Counted from the stretch's first letter, positions 44,806 to 57,532 are shown. The stretch is DNA of 64,000 bases from Diphasiastrum complanatum (GCA_029204225.1 CM055097.1:11531828-11595827); one strand, 5' to 3'. The notes: generated from the sequence alone by a model not told the origin. Program-made: numbers and translations.

Positions 44806-45387
44806 ATGGCGTGCACGAAGCAAACAACACACATCCATCTTGGAGGTATCCCAATTCAAGGAGGGCAGCGAAATCCACCATCGCCTCCTCCACCACCACC
44901 ACCTCCTAGGCCAAGGGAGAGACCAAGAGACCCGCCATGGCTGAAGGATATCCAAAAGCTTCAGAAGACCAATAATCTTCTTATTCCGAAAGTTCACATA
45001 CAAAGATCCATCAGACAGGTAACAAGGGAACTCTCTACATATGTGAGGTGGATAGTAACGGCAGTTGAAGCTCTGCACACTACGTATGAGGATTTCCAAG
45101 TGAATTTTTTTTCTGATACTATAGTTGCAGCGGTCCATGCCAAGAGGGTGACCATCATGCCGAAGGATTTCAACCTTGTGTTTAGGCTACGAGACACGTA
45201 TGACAAATTTGTTGAATACTTCAGACCAACTCCATCCTCTCCTCTAAAAGAAGCTGCAGCATGTTCAAAGTGGGAGTGTTTCAAAAAGAGGAGGTCTCTT
45301 GACCCTCCTAATAAAGTCGAAGATTCTTCAAAGCCGTGTCATCCTAAAATTCCTTCACCTCCTAGAAAAGTCTTCTTCTCCTCCTAA
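44806..45387 (+). CDS. Intronless histone H3-derived protein with CENH3-like features (variant or retrocopy)
   Basis: 193 codons from ATG 44806. The N-terminus MACTKQTTHIHLGG aligns residue for residue with the H3 tail (MARTKQTARKSTGG), with R2C, R8H, K9I and S10H changes and K4 kept. Residues 21-45 are proline/arginine-rich (eight prolines in a run). The histone fold (about 46-130) reads KDIQKLQKTNNLLIP, then VRWIVTAVEALHTTYEDFQV and HAKRVTIMPKDFNL, the last being the H3 helix-3 signature. LLIP, the Trp in VRW and EDF are more like CENH3 than canonical H3, but loop 1 has no extra residues. A charged C-terminal extension of about 60 residues (VEYFRPTPSS to FSS) is unusual. No internal stop occurs. 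CENH3 genes normally have introns, so this may be a diverged retrocopy. Expression is unknown. Confidence 0.72.
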   Translation: MACTKQTTHIHLGGIPIQGGQRNPPSPPPPPPPPRPRERPRDPPWLKDIQKLQKTNNLLIPKVHIQRSIRQVTRELSTYVRWIVTAVEALHTTYEDFQVNFFSDTIVAAVHAKRVTIMPKDFNLVFRLRDTYDKFVEYFRPTPSSPLKEAAACSKWECFKKRRSLDPPNKVEDSSKPCHPKIPSPPRKVFFSS

Positions 45388-47600
45388 AATTTTCTCTTTT
45401 CCTAGAAATCAGTCTCTTTTTCTTCCTTAGTTGGCAAATTGAAAATCAAGATGGTTTCCGTTCGTGAAATCGGTTCCATCGTACACTCCCAACTAGATGC
45501 TCCCTCAAAGGGAAAAATGACTTTTGGCATCCACTGAGACAAACACTCTGTTTTGAGGTACCGTACTTGTAGCTATAGTCCGGGTGCCTTTCGTTGGAGT
45601 CTGTAGTCCTTCGTTTGGGCCAGAATAGATAAGGAGGGCCAAATAGGGTTTTTCTAGCTTTTGTACTGATTTTTCTTTTTAAAGAAACTTTGAACTTCAA
45701 AAATTTCCAGGACTAAACTCACATTTCAAATTGAAATTTTTTACTAAAGTTGAAGCCCAAAATGCCCTTCAAAGGTTTTGGGTCCCTTTTCTAGGCCAGC
45801 TTCACCACTTGCTCAAATCATGCATTCGATTTGATTCTCCCAAATTTGACACTCGCCCTTGTCAGGTGATTGCAGTCACCTAGCTCTGATTCCAAGTCGA
45901 TAGCAACATGATTTTGATCAATACAATCACCACAAAACCACGCAAAGCGCTTAAAGACAAGAAAACAAGCGATTGCTCACCAAACTTTGTATATTCACAC
46001 TACCTATAAAAGTACAAGAAAAACCATCTAAGTAGCAACTAAGGGGCTCAAGAAGGATTCACCCACTATCTAAAACAGAAGAGAGAAAGTAGCCGTAAAA
46101 AATGGCAAGTGATCGTAAAACAATAGCAAACTAATTATTGTACTTTTCAACTTTGCCCTCATGTTACGTGCCAATTAAGCATAGTTGTATCAATATTATT
46201 TATAGTAAAATCCCACTTGTGATGTCTATGCAATAGTATCCAGTACTAGTCAATTGTAGATCCAATTACATTTGCATGTGCATTCACTAGACTTATCTCC
46301 ATTAATGCAAGTTGTCCACTAAGTTCTTTTGTCCTCAAGTTAGAGGCTAATTAAACATGGTCAATTAGAGACATAACAATATCAATATTGCTACCATCTA
46401 TGATGCAAGGCCCAAAAAACATGATGAACAATGTTTTAATCTATTTGTATCTACAAAATCATTTCATACAAGTTATTAAATCTTTTCATATCCATATCCA
46501 TGCATATAGATTGATAATTTAATTATCCACGTAAGGCCACTACGCCGTAGTTCCAAGACAATTAAGTTTTTAAAATGAATAATTACTTGGCATTTAATCT
46601 TAGTCATGTTGAAAATTGTAAAACATATCTATCATTTGTTGTTAATGTTTGGGCGATCCTACCCATGTAAATATTTTCTTGTCATCTCTCTAGCTCTCTC
46701 TCTCTCTAGCTCGTGTTGAGGCTAATGCTTATGCATTGTAATCCTGTACTTTTAATTATTCTTTGATTCATTGCTATCATAGTCTATTGATTAGCATGCT
46801 AGATTGTGAATAGCCATATCTTCTGAACTAGATCTTGTTGAACAATCTAGAATCAGGGTACCGTGCCAATCACAAAGCTTAATCAAGATCAGTCACTCTT
46901 GTGGACATTCCCCACACGTGTGAATTCTGGAATTTTCAACAAGTCAATGACATTTTCTTATTCAAGAAATTCACATATTCATACATTACAAAAAAAAAAA
47001 GAATATGATTATTATGGCAAGACATTTGTGGTCAACTAGAGAGACTCCATTAGACGCTTGAGCTCCATACGCTTTGTATTTTCAAGTGCATTTAATGCTA
47101 CTGGAGCATTACATGCTCTATCTACATCATCCTTGCTAAATTGGTTATGAAAAGCAAATACCACCCAAAACTCTCATCAATACACAAATGCCACCAATCA
47201 AATGATTTCACATAGTCTAGTACATAAATAAACTTTTCACATAACACTGAAACCTCTTGGACTTTTTGTTCTTTTTACAAAAAGAAAGTCTCTGGATCTA
47301 AAGTGTGGACCCAACATGATATACGCTTCACACATAATGTTCTCATCCAATATTGCTATTTCACCATCCTTTCATTTCTTTTAACATTTTGTAGATATCA
47401 TTCTTATCCAACATGGCTATTTTATCTTTATTTTATTTTTTCAACATTTTGTAGATAACGTTCTTATCCACCATGGCCATATCATCGACATTTCACATTT
47501 ATTTTAACAAAATTTCGTTAGTAATAAAACATCTATTTCAACATTTTGGCCTTTTACAACACTTTTGGTGTGTGGCTTCTAGTTTTCATTTTTTTGGACC
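45388..47600. other. Non-coding spacer
   Basis: No gene is recognised. Right after the H3-like frame are repeated CCTAGAAA/CCTCCTAAAA pyrimidine words. A short CT-rich tract lies at 46685-46712 and a CACACGTGTG G-box near 46913. Confidence 0.4.
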
Positions 47601-47610
47601 CATTAGAGCT

Positions 47611-47652
47611 AGTCCCCATGAATCATATATGAGTCCCCATGAATCATATATG
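47611..47652. repeat. 21-bp tandem duplication
   Basis: AGTCCCCATGAATCATATATG occurs twice in direct contact with no mismatch. Confidence 0.95.
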
Positions 47653-47845
47653 GGTGTGGGCACGATGGAGGAGAGATTGTGCACCATAGGTAATTCATCA
47701 TCCAAGTTGATTCCAAACTAGAAACTTTGATGAAAGAATGCCAATTCCATCTTTCAAGCCTTCAAACTATGGGCTTTTAGTCCTATGATATTCTTCCAAT
47801 CAAGGGTGAACAAGATCACCAGTTTTCACAACAAGTTGGTCTAAG

Positions 47846-47914
47846 ATTCATGTGGAACTTACTCTAAAATTCATGTAAAACTTACTCTAAAATTCATGTG
47901 AAACTTACTCTAAA
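47846..47914. repeat. 23-bp unit repeated three times
   Basis: Three adjacent copies of ATTCATGTxxAACTTACTCTAAA with only one or two changes between them. Confidence 0.93.
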
Positions 47915-48143
47915 AAGTGCCCCAAATTTGGAAAATGAATTGGAACCTTTGGCCCATGGAGACTTGTCTTGCACTTCAACAACCCAATCATAGGAACATT
48001 TCAAAAGTTTTTGAGAATTAAGCCCCAAATAGAGCATCTAGAGGAGGTGTTACTTATCCATAAGGCACATAACTACTTACTTGAGGTGATAGTCTCACGA
48101 AGCTATATAGTGTTCCTATATAGTGCCACATGTCAAGTTCCTA

Positions 48144-48800
48144 TTGGCATGGGGTGACCCTTTGTTATTGGCCCACAATAGTGAGTGCAAAGATGGTTTG
48201 GATGTGACCATGTTGACAAAGGTGACCTCACATGTATATTATGTATATAAACGTGGATCTCCATGAATTTGGACTCATTTTCATTCTAAGGATGAAGAGC
48301 TTTAATAGCAAATGTTAGAAAATTCCATTGTCAAAATAGATCAAGAAAATGACATATCAGGTGACAAATACTCTTTAATTGGCCACATCCATAGAGATAT
48401 TGCCATCTCACGAGTCACCCCCGTCCACGAGAGCTATACACCACCGTCAAGCAACTCAAGTCTTCACTAGGCTATGACATCCCATACCATCGCATTCTAC
48501 CTTCAGCCCTAACATACCTATATCTTGAGGGTAAGATGTCTAAATATTTGGTACGTTGAAAAGGGAAATAAGATGATGAGGACAACTTATCTAGGGTGAT
48601 GGTCTTGCTATACGAGACAAAACACTAGTTTGAAACTGTAGATCATTTGGGTGCCACGTGTATGGGGGGTGACCCTTTGTTATTGACCCGCGACAATGCA
48701 CACAATCTTGAGGATGGCCAGGACGATATCTTGGTCTTAGAATGTAAGTGTGCGAGGTCAAGACGATATCTTGGTTTTAGAATGTAAGTGTGCGAGAGTC
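48144..48800. repeat. Direct repeats with TGACCCTTTGTTATTG core
   Basis: GGGGTGACCCTTTGTTATTG and its flanks occur near 48150 and again near 48665, about 515 bp apart. Within the second block, GACGATATCTTGGTxTTAGA and the following ATGTAAGTGTGCGAG are tandemly duplicated (about 48720-48795). No coding content. Confidence 0.75.
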
Positions 48801-49380
48801 GAAGGTCGGTTGTGGTGATATGGGACATTATAGCTTAATGTAGACTTGAGCGTGCTTGATGGTGGTATATAGTGCACGGAGTCGAATGACATTCTCTCCA
48901 AATGGGCAGTTTAAGAGTGATTATGTCCTTACAGTTGTCGATTTCAACATACGAATTTCTAACGATAGGATATACACTTATTTTCAAAATTAGGGCTAGT
49001 GTAAGAAGACTAAAACTTTGGGATGCGAGGCTTTAGGGTTAAGGCAAGAATTGTAAGAGCACAATGACATCTTGGGAACAAAGCACAAACTAGGAAGGAA
49101 ATTTGAACTAGAAAAGATAGAACTCTTGTCTCTCTAGTTGCTTTTGTGTGATCTTGCCTATCCTACTTTTTGCTATCAGCTCCCAAAGCAATGATCAGTT
49201 GCAGAAGAAGCTACATTGCAATTAAGCCTGGAGATGCATCACCCATTTCTTTAGTCACAATCTTTCTTCTGATTGCAAGAAGTGAAGTGCATTGCTCAAG
49301 ATAGTTGAGCTGCATAGACCCTTGGAAACAGTATTGGCCATAGTTTGTGTTATATAGAGTAATTCAATCAGGAAAGACGA
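48800..49380 (+). promoter_or_regulatory. Upstream region of the MA3 gene
   Basis: No separate gene is seen. The ATG context at 49381 is GACGAATGGC, with G at +4. A pyrimidine-rich stretch near 49125-49145 and TATATAGAG at 49351 are present, but promoter and start site cannot be fixed from sequence alone. Confidence 0.35.
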
Positions 49381-52300
49381 ATGGCTACAAGTAGTGAGCT
49401 CTTTACCGATCCACAACGCCACATACTGCGATCCGGATCCCTTGGTGCTGCTGATGCAGCTGTAGAAGCACTATCACCCAGATCTTTTCCTGATCACAAG
49501 TCAAAGGTCATCACTGGAGCCAAAATTAACTCAGGCTTCTCTGCGGCATCTGCAAAGCACTTCAAACGATCTAATTCGTGCAAAAGTGGACAACCCAAAA
49601 AAGGTAAACTAAAGACACACCTGTCTCTATCTCTCTCAGAACCAGCATACAGATGTGATCTTTTATGGATATATGCCTTTGTTTTTTAGCTGAGAGTCAG
49701 TTTTAGGTTCCATTTGATATTCAGTCCTAATCTTAGTCTCATTTCAGTTTCCACTTTAGTTAAACTTATTATTTCCTTTCGGAGATGTTTTAGGCTCCCA
49801 CAGCATGAAACATACTTGAGATGTACTTTTCAGTCTTATGTACCTTTGGTACCCTTAACACACTAATAAAGCTTTATTTCTTCTTTGTTTCTTTCTCTGC
49901 ATTTCCACAGTACCCCATAGTATTCAATTTATTTTCTTGTAGATACATAGCTAGCTATTGTCATTTCTGATTGCCTGGTATGGAAACTTAGGAATGATTG
50001 AATACATTTTCATTGCAGATATGAGGGCTTCTAGTTAGTCTACAGCCAGAATATTAGTGTAAATGTGAAGTCCAAATTGACAATGGTGGTCTTTACTCAC
50101 GGTTTCAGCTCAGTAGGAATCTCATGCTCTAAATATTACCTTTCCTTTCTATTGCTACACTGTGCACGTTTGATATTTCAGAAATTCCATCAGTTATATT
50201 TCCTTGGCTTGTATTTGCAGTGCCACCTCCATCAGCATGTCCAAGTTAGAAGAAAAATTGGGACTTGAACAAGATTCCAACTTGCCTGTTTTTTGCTCAA
50301 TCAGTGAATTCCGGGGCATTTTCTTTTTCACATTAACATCTGAAAGAAAATCTCATGTTCAAAAAGCAAATATTGAATTGTGTGTTCTAAATCCATTTTG
50401 TAACATTGTATTGCCTCCTGATCAGCCCATTTTCTTTTGAAAACCATATATCCCCTCTCATTAGTTTAGAAATTTGTATGGCAAGTTTTGTAGGAGCAAA
50501 ATATGAATTTCCATCAAAAAATTGAAAGTTTTGAACTTTTACTTTAGTTTTACTCATTTTTACAATTTTATACAAGCGAGACCCACGTTTGCCAACATGG
50601 AAAAACGTTTTGCAAACACCTTTGGTAATTATGCCAAGCTTTGACGATTCTATGACACCGAGCTTTGATGCATAAAAGATACGTTATCAATGTATCTAGG
50701 CTAGTTTTGGATGTGAGATAACCTGTACTATATTGAATATTTTTGGGTGGAGATGAAATGCGTATAGAATATGTTATGACCGTGGACTCAAGTATATCCC
50801 TACTTTTTTTGAACCCAAGGTGCATTAGTGGTTGAACATACTGAAATCTGAACCTTTTAGGAAAATTGTCAAAATTTAGCCTTGGACTATGTATTGTCAT
50901 TTACAATGTGCTCAATAGGGCTAGGAGATTTTGAAACTACAAATTTGATTATTCAAACCTAATCTATTTTTTCACGTTACATTTCTTTTGCTTAACTTTA
51001 TTTTTCAATGCTGCTTCTCCATCCAATGCTTCAAGGGTGCTCAAAGTAATTTCTTGGCACCATATCCATAGGTGCCCGTTACGAAAGTGTTCCATTTCAG
51101 AAGGTGGCTATATCATAGAACCTCTTGGGAATCTCTTACTGGTTCAAAGAGCTGCCTGCTTCAAGCTTTTCTATACAGCGCCCTTCTAAACTTATTTTTT
51201 GCATTTGGGTTTCTATTTTCTGAAATTGAGAAATGACTAGATCAATAAAATAAAGCCCAATGAACGTAATGATAAGAAGGTTGCCCTGTGCTGACAACCC
51301 TGGAAGGATCACATATGTTGTCTTTGAAAAGCTGCTTGAATTTTGATTGTACTGATGTAAGCACGGGCTGGAACTACAGGTGGGGGAGGCGGAAAAGGTA
51401 CCTGGGGAGTGTGGCTTGAAGATGGGAAAGAGTTACACATTGATCGCAGTGATCCAAATTATGACAGTGAAGAGGTCTGTCTTTTCTTGATTTTGTTGTA
51501 TACGGTATGTGACACAATCCAGAGAATAAATCAATTTGTTGCGTTGCTTATAGTTGGAATCTGTGAATAATCAGGATACTCCACTAGCTGCTCACAGACT
51601 AGAGACTGAACTGTCACGACATGTTCAGATCATCTCATTAATAACTTATTTCTGTAACCAATCATGCATAATGTTTTGGCATTGCGTTGCCTAGAAAGTC
51701 TTGTTGGCTGTGAAATTATTATGTGTAGCAATTGTTATTGTCAGAGTATTGAACCAATTTGAAGGAGTCCTATTTATTGACAAACCAGAGACTAATAGGG
51801 CTATACAGCTTCCTTATGTGATTATACTCATCTATCTAGGTCTTCAGGGGGTGAATATAGCCATACATTTAGTGAGATTTTATGTTAGGTCAAGGCTTCT
51901 ATTTAAGCTTGGTAATCAAGCTCTCTTGGCATATTTCCTGGGGCAACTGGTTCTTTTGTAATATATATAGCAATCAAAATTCAGCTGTAACAAAGTTACT
52001 ATATTGAATGATTGATTTATGATAGTTCCAACTGAAGATGTGCTATTTGAAGTTTATTGATAACATTAGATCTAGTGTTGGGAGGATATAATCATAACAT
52101 GAACATGAAAACTTCTTGAAAACCACTTGGACCTTTACTTTATCCAGTTGTCTGATATGGTTGATTAAACAATTTGAACTCTTGGTGGCATTGATACTTG
52201 GTTCATTTTGATTTTTCCATGAAAAACCATACAGCTTACCATAAACTGTCTTGTAGGTGTTGTACTGTTCTGCTGTATTGCCAAGTAGCAAATGTTAGGA

Positions 52301-54980
52301 AAGCATTTTACAAACTTAGCCTGTTGGTGATGATGTACATGCCTATGTGTGTATGTGTGTGCACATGCGCATGTGTGTGTGCTTGTGTTTATTGGAATCT
52401 AACTCCAGACTTAAAAATCTCCCAGTAAGAACAATTGGTACCTGCATTGAGAGCTATGTTTATGAAGATGTAGGAGCAGGAATGTATTGTTGTTTCTGAG
52501 TATGATTCTCATCACCAATTTGATGTGAACCTAATATTGGTGAAAATGACTTCCAAACACAGAGGTTTAGTTCTGAACAGTCACATCACATTAAATATTC
52601 CTTCTGAAAGGCCTTACACATGTGCAATAACCATCCTCTTTGGTGTGCTTGGGGGACTGAAACTCTTGCAGTGGCTTAGTATATTTTATTTTATTGAAAT
52701 GATTTTTCAGTTTTCATTCATCCGTGGAGTTTTTCTGTCACGTATACATCTGCTCCATGCAGAGAGATGCCTGCTCTTTTGCCATGACTGCAGGTTTTGC
52801 ATATTGCATGGCAAGGTCAGGCTGTTACGTCAGCTTGTTGGATAGAATCTCATCAACGTTATTTCCAATCATTGCAGACTTAACAGTTCACCGCAATATT
52901 TGTGAGGGTGTAAAGTTGTTGCTGGTATATATTTTTCTATGCAAAGCCATGCTTCTTTCAAGGAAACAGAAACTGTTAATAGAGAATTTTAAAAAAAATT
53001 ATTGACCTTCCAGGGAAGTTGTTTCCTTTTTACTCACTCTTTTTGGATGTCATGGAATAGTTTTTTGGTGTAGCACAGCCAAATTTTGATTTTTTCACTT
53101 TGCTCAGAACAATTTTGGGATTGACCGAATGCTGGAGCACATTCTTATTTGATCTATGTTGCTCTTTGTTTGTTCAGGAGCCTTACAAACTAGTAGAAAC
53201 ACCGATTGCACAGTCTCTGGAAGAGTTCAAGGACAAAGTAGCGCTCCTTGTGGGAGAATATTTTGCAACTGGCAATGTTGCAGATACTGCAAGTGATCTA
53301 CGGGATCTTGGCTCACCAGATTATCACCACTACTTCGTTAAGAAGCTTATTTCCATGGCTTTGGATAGGCATGACCGTGAGAAGGAGATGGCTGCTGTAT
53401 TATTGTCAGCTTTGTATGCAGATGTGGTTGAGCCAGAACAGTTAGCCAAAGGGTTTACAAGATTGCTGGAATCAGTAGACGACCTTGCCCTTGATATTCC
53501 AGATGCTGTAGATATTGTGGCTCTTTTCCTTGCAAGAGCAGTGGTGGATGATATTCTCCCACCTGCATTTCTTTCTAAATCACAGAAGGACTATCCTGAA
53601 GGATCGGGAGGACTTAGAGTGCTACAAATTTGCGAGAAAAGCTATTTAATGGCACCACTTCATGCAGAAATCGTTGAGCGCAGATGGGGAGGCAGTACTC
53701 GTACTACTGTGGCCGAGGTGAAGAAAAAAATTGATGAGTTGTTGAACGAATATGTTGAGAGTGGAGATATTGCAGAAGCATGCCGGTGCATCTGGGAACT
53801 GAATGTCCCATTTTTTCATCATGAGGTTGTCAAGAAAGCTCTTATTATTGCAATGGAGAAGAGAAATGCAGAGCCCCTTATAACATCTCTGCTTAAAGAG
53901 TCTGCTGGTGAGGGTATCATTACGTCAAGCCAGATTTCAAAAGGTTTTGCTCGGCTTTCGGACATATTGGATGACTTGGTCCTTGACATTCCTCATGCTA
54001 AGGAGATGCTTCAGTCTCTTACCTGGAAGGCAACAGAAGATGGTTGGTTAAGTGCTTCTTTTGCAAAAAGCCTATCATTTGAGTTCAGTCTACCTAACTC
54101 TCAGGAAGCCCAAATATTCAAGCAACAAGCAACTGTTATAGCTCAGGAATACTTTCTATCTGATGATATTGCTGAAGTCGTAAGGAGCCTGGAGGAATTG
54201 GCTGCTCCAGAATTACATCACATATTTGTGAAGAAACTTATTTTGCTGGCTATGGATAGGAAGAATCGAGAAAAAGAGATGGCCTCTATTCTTATCTCTT
54301 CTTTGTATTTTGAGGCAATCACCATTGACCAGATTGCAAAAGGTTTTACTTTGCTGCTAGATTCGGCTGAAGACACTGCGTTGGACATTCCTGATGCTGC
54401 AAATCAAATGACTTTATTTTTGGCAAGGACTGTTGTTGATGACGTCCTTGCTCCTCTATACCTTCGAGAAATTGATGGACAGCTCAAAGAAGGCTCACTC
54501 GGAGCTGAAATAGTCCATATGGCCCTATCTATTCTATCTGCCCGCCATGCTGCTGAGCGCATTCTTCGTTGCTGGGGTGGTGGCTCTGGCTGGGCTATTG
54601 ATGATGCTAAGGATAAGATCATAAGACTGCTGGAAGAGTTTGAAGCAGGAGGTGTTTTGGCAGAGGCATGCCAATGCATCCGTGAGCTTGACATGCCCTT
54701 TTTTCACCATGAAGTTGTTAAAAAAGCACTAACAATGGCTATGGAAAAGCAGAATGATCGACTCCTCAACCTTCTACAAGAGTGTTCAAATGAAGGTCTA
54801 ATTACAACTAATCAGACGCTTAAGGGTTTTGGCAGAGTTATGGATAATCTGGATGACCTTGCACTAGATATTCCAAATGCTAAAGAAAAGTTTGCACTTT
54901 ATGTACAGCAGGCTAAAAGTGAGGGTTGGCTTAAAGCTTCTTTTGTAGTTGGATCAGCCATTAACATGCCTTATGCGTAA
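49381..54980 (+). CDS. MRF: MA3-domain translation regulatory factor (MRF/PDCD4-like), 3 exons
   Basis: Exons 49381-49603, 51362-51474 and 53178-54980 join in frame to 712 codons, the usual size of plant MRF proteins. Introns of 1758 and 1703 bp have GT..AG ends. The junctions read QPKK-ARAGTTGGGGKGTWG and DPNYDSEE-EPYKLVE. The N-terminal KRSNSCKS resembles the basic phosphosite seen in the family. The GGGGKGTWG and IDRSDPNYDS block is diagnostic of plant MRFs. Four MA3 domains follow (about residues 125-244, 290-405, 425-540 and 590-702) with HHYFVKKL / HHEVVKKAL / HHIFVKKL / HHEVVKKAL signatures and paired LALDIP or ALDIP motifs. In plants MRFs bind eIF4A and ribosomes and act under TOR-S6K control. 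The frame is undamaged, so it is probably a working gene. First-exon choice rests on conserved MxxxxxxLTDxQR-like start residues. Confidence 0.95.
52335..52387. repeat. TG-rich microsatellite in intron 2 of the MA3 gene
   Basis: Imperfect TGTGTGTATGTGTGTGCACA followed by TGCGCATGTGTGTGTGCTTG. It is intronic and gives only spurious frames. Confidence 0.85.
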
Positions 54981-55918
54981 ATTTGAGGTTATAAGAGACT
55001 ATGCATCTGAGAACCAGCTTAAGGTTTAACGTTTCAGTCTGTGAAATAGTCAAGGGTAATGATATGGCTTGTCTTCTTATGCACCTGCATGATTCTAGAC
55101 AGCATGTTTTTCCGAGAACGCATGTTACTTGTTTCAACCCTTCTTGTTTATAAGCATATAGATGTGCAAGGTGAAATACTGGTGGATTCATTAGTGTTGT
55201 GAAGAGAGAGGCATGTAACTGTCCGAGTGAGCCTCTTCTGCCATGAATTTGAATTTTGTTTTCAAACTGTTTATCTTCAAATGGCATAAAGTTGATCTAG
55301 TCAATGGAACCAAGAGAAAATTTTGAGATTGATAGTTTTGGCATGCTAGAAACAAAATTAAAAGCTGGATGCAATTTTACTCTCTTCATGAGTGTGTCAA
55401 CATGTCTTTAACCAGGCATTTATCTTGTAGAGTTGACCAATTAGTCATCCTGTATCCATCACAAGAAATTGTTTTGAGAATTGTCCTAGTTTGTTCAGGT
55501 TATAAAACTCTTCAACTAAGTAGATCGGATATAAGCATTCATGGAATCAGAACTCCACTCTCAAAGTGAAAGATGTTTTGACTAAGGATGCAGACTTCTG
55601 ACTTGGTTGACATAATCAAGATAATCTATTATCAAACTATACCTAACATATCTGAATTTTGGTGTTGGTATGGACCATGAGGATAGTCAAAAAGTCTGTA
55701 GTGCAATCAATCCATCAAAGTTGCCTTCAAATTTCAAGCTAGTAATAACATGGTAGTTTTTAATTGGATTATCTTGGATTCCATTTCTTTAAGCTTATTA
55801 GATTCTGTTTTGCCATGCCAACACTACTAGCTATACCTTTGACAAGTTACAAATATAACCAATCCGTGCTCATCTCAAGCATACAAGTAGAAAATGTGTG
55901 CTAGTTGGTAATGAAAAT
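54981..55918 (+). other. 3' flank of the MA3 gene
   Basis: No further gene is seen. The first few hundred bases are probably 3' UTR. I did not find a decisive polyadenylation signal. Confidence 0.35.
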
Positions 55919-56019
55919 AATCACTTTGTAATTGCCTGCTCGTAAGGTAATATAATCGCTTTGTAATTGCCTCCTCATAGGTAAATGATCACTTTGTAAT
56001 TGCCTGCTCATAAGGTAAA
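55919..56019. repeat. About 34-bp unit repeated three times
   Basis: Three adjacent copies of ATCACTTTGTAATTGCCTGC plus TCATAAGGTAAA with a few substitutions. Confidence 0.9.
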
Positions 56020-56730
56020 ATTTCTATCTTGTAGTTGACATGAGGAATACGAACAAAGATATAAAACAATGAGCCATGCACACAATATACTTCGGAGATG
56101 TTTGATTTACTAGGCCCAATACTTGTGTTTTCAATGTGTCATTATCATGCCAATATCCTATATTAATATTTCATGTGAAAGCCTTATGAACTTTCATCCT
56201 TGTAACTTATCATTTGCAGCCTAGGTACTAAATCATCAGGATCCCATAAAGGAAAGCCTTATAGTAGCAACATCAAGGCCAGCAAAAAGGACAATAGGAC
56301 ACAAGGAGAATCAACATATGTGTCTTATAGGTGGAATCTTATTGTCAAACTTATTGTTCCTATGTATATTCTAATGTTGTTCATTTTTAAGAATATGCAC
56401 TGCTTTAGATTGTAGAACACTTTTGATGTCATTGCATCAAAGGCTTTAATTCATGCTATGATTAAGGTGGTTTAGTGCTTTTATATTTTATTTTGTTTGA
56501 TGCAATCAAGTTCGATTACAAAGCCATTGATTGGATCAAATTTAGTCCTAGAATATGATGTTTGGCTTGTGGGTATTCAGTATCCTATTCTTATTTTGAT
56601 ATAAGGAGTGCATTGCACTCTAGCACTATATGACTCACTATCAGGTTCTTATATTGATATGAGGAGTATGTTGCACGAGTCACCAACTTTTCAATTTCAA
56701 GAAAGCAACCCATTTGAATTGGATTGAGGA
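56020..56730. repeat. Spacer with a short duplicated block
   Basis: No gene is seen. TTCTTATTTTGATATAAGGA with GTGCATTGCAC near 56588-56615 is repeated as TTCTTATATTGATATGAGGA with GTATGTTGCAC near 56646-56676. Confidence 0.5.
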
Positions 56731-56737
56731 TGTTGAT

Positions 56738-57240
56738 TGTTAAAAATATACATTTGAGGACCTTGATAGATCTACCACGACCTACATGCATCAGAGGTTG
56801 CACACTACCAAATCTATCTTGATCAACTTGGATTTTGATAGGCTATCAACCAAGATTTGGATTTAGGCAAGAACACAAAAATTAATCATCCATCAAAGGC
56901 AAGCCATTTCCATGCACATCCATGAAAAAACTAAGTGTTACTCAAGATTTTAGAGACATACAAACATCCTACTCTCTGGTAGAGAGAGAAAAACCAAGAG
57001 CCTCGAGTAGAGAGAGAATACACAAGAGGATTTGACTCAAGAACCATTCTATCTCTCAAAAGTGTTATGTACAAAGGAGCTATCATCAATGAGATGAGGG
57101 TGGTAGATTGAGGTCCATGTGTTGACCTTTGATTGAGCTAGAGGTCTTGACCCAAATACCTATGCCTAATCATGCTTTTGATTTGTACAAGTCATAAGGA
57201 GATTGAGGCCCAACCTCATGATGACAGTTGGCATGCTTCT
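56738..57240 (-). mobile_element. LTR fragment, inverted relative of 11945-12469
   Basis: The plus strand begins TGTTAAAAATAT at 56738. About 300 bp are the reverse complement of the LTR at 12.1-12.47 kb. No primer site, pol or clean target duplication is visible, so it is a solo or truncated LTR. Confidence 0.6.
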
Positions 57241-57532
57241 ACATGACTAGCTTTTGTCTAGTTTCACATTGCATACAACAAACTACCAAATTTGGTACTA
57301 TTTTTGGTACTACAGAGTTTCAAAATTTGGTACTATTGTTCTTTAATTTATGTAGTCTTGCCTATTCATGGTACCTATTTTGGTAGTTTTCATTCTTGTT
57401 TCAACAATATTGAGCTGAAATCTGAAATATGAAATCTGACATTTTCTTTCTCTGACCTCGCATAATTAGGTGTAGATAGCCACATTCTGACTAAGAGCCC
57501 CACTGTGGGCAGTTTCTTGCATGAAGGCCATC
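57241..57532. other. Spacer with TTTGGTACTA repeats
   Basis: TTTGGTACTA recurs at about 57293, 57305 and 57329. No gene is seen. Confidence 0.4.

Noticed and set aside
44806-45387. Calling the H3-like frame the functional CENH3 gene
   Set aside because: No introns, no loop-1 lengthening, heavily altered tail and no expression evidence. CENH3-like residues alone are not enough.
47846-47914. CRISPR-like repeat
   Set aside because: Three directly abutting units without spacers in a plant genome. A tandem repeat.
51701-51961. 86-codon hydrophobic frame in intron 2 of the MA3 gene
   Set aside because: It lies between the splice sites that restore the MRF protein, has no homologue that I recognise and no splice context. 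Probably chance in AT-rich intron.
56738-57240. Solo LTR with target duplication
   Set aside because: A TTGAT precedes the left edge, but I could not find a right LTR end followed by the same five bases.
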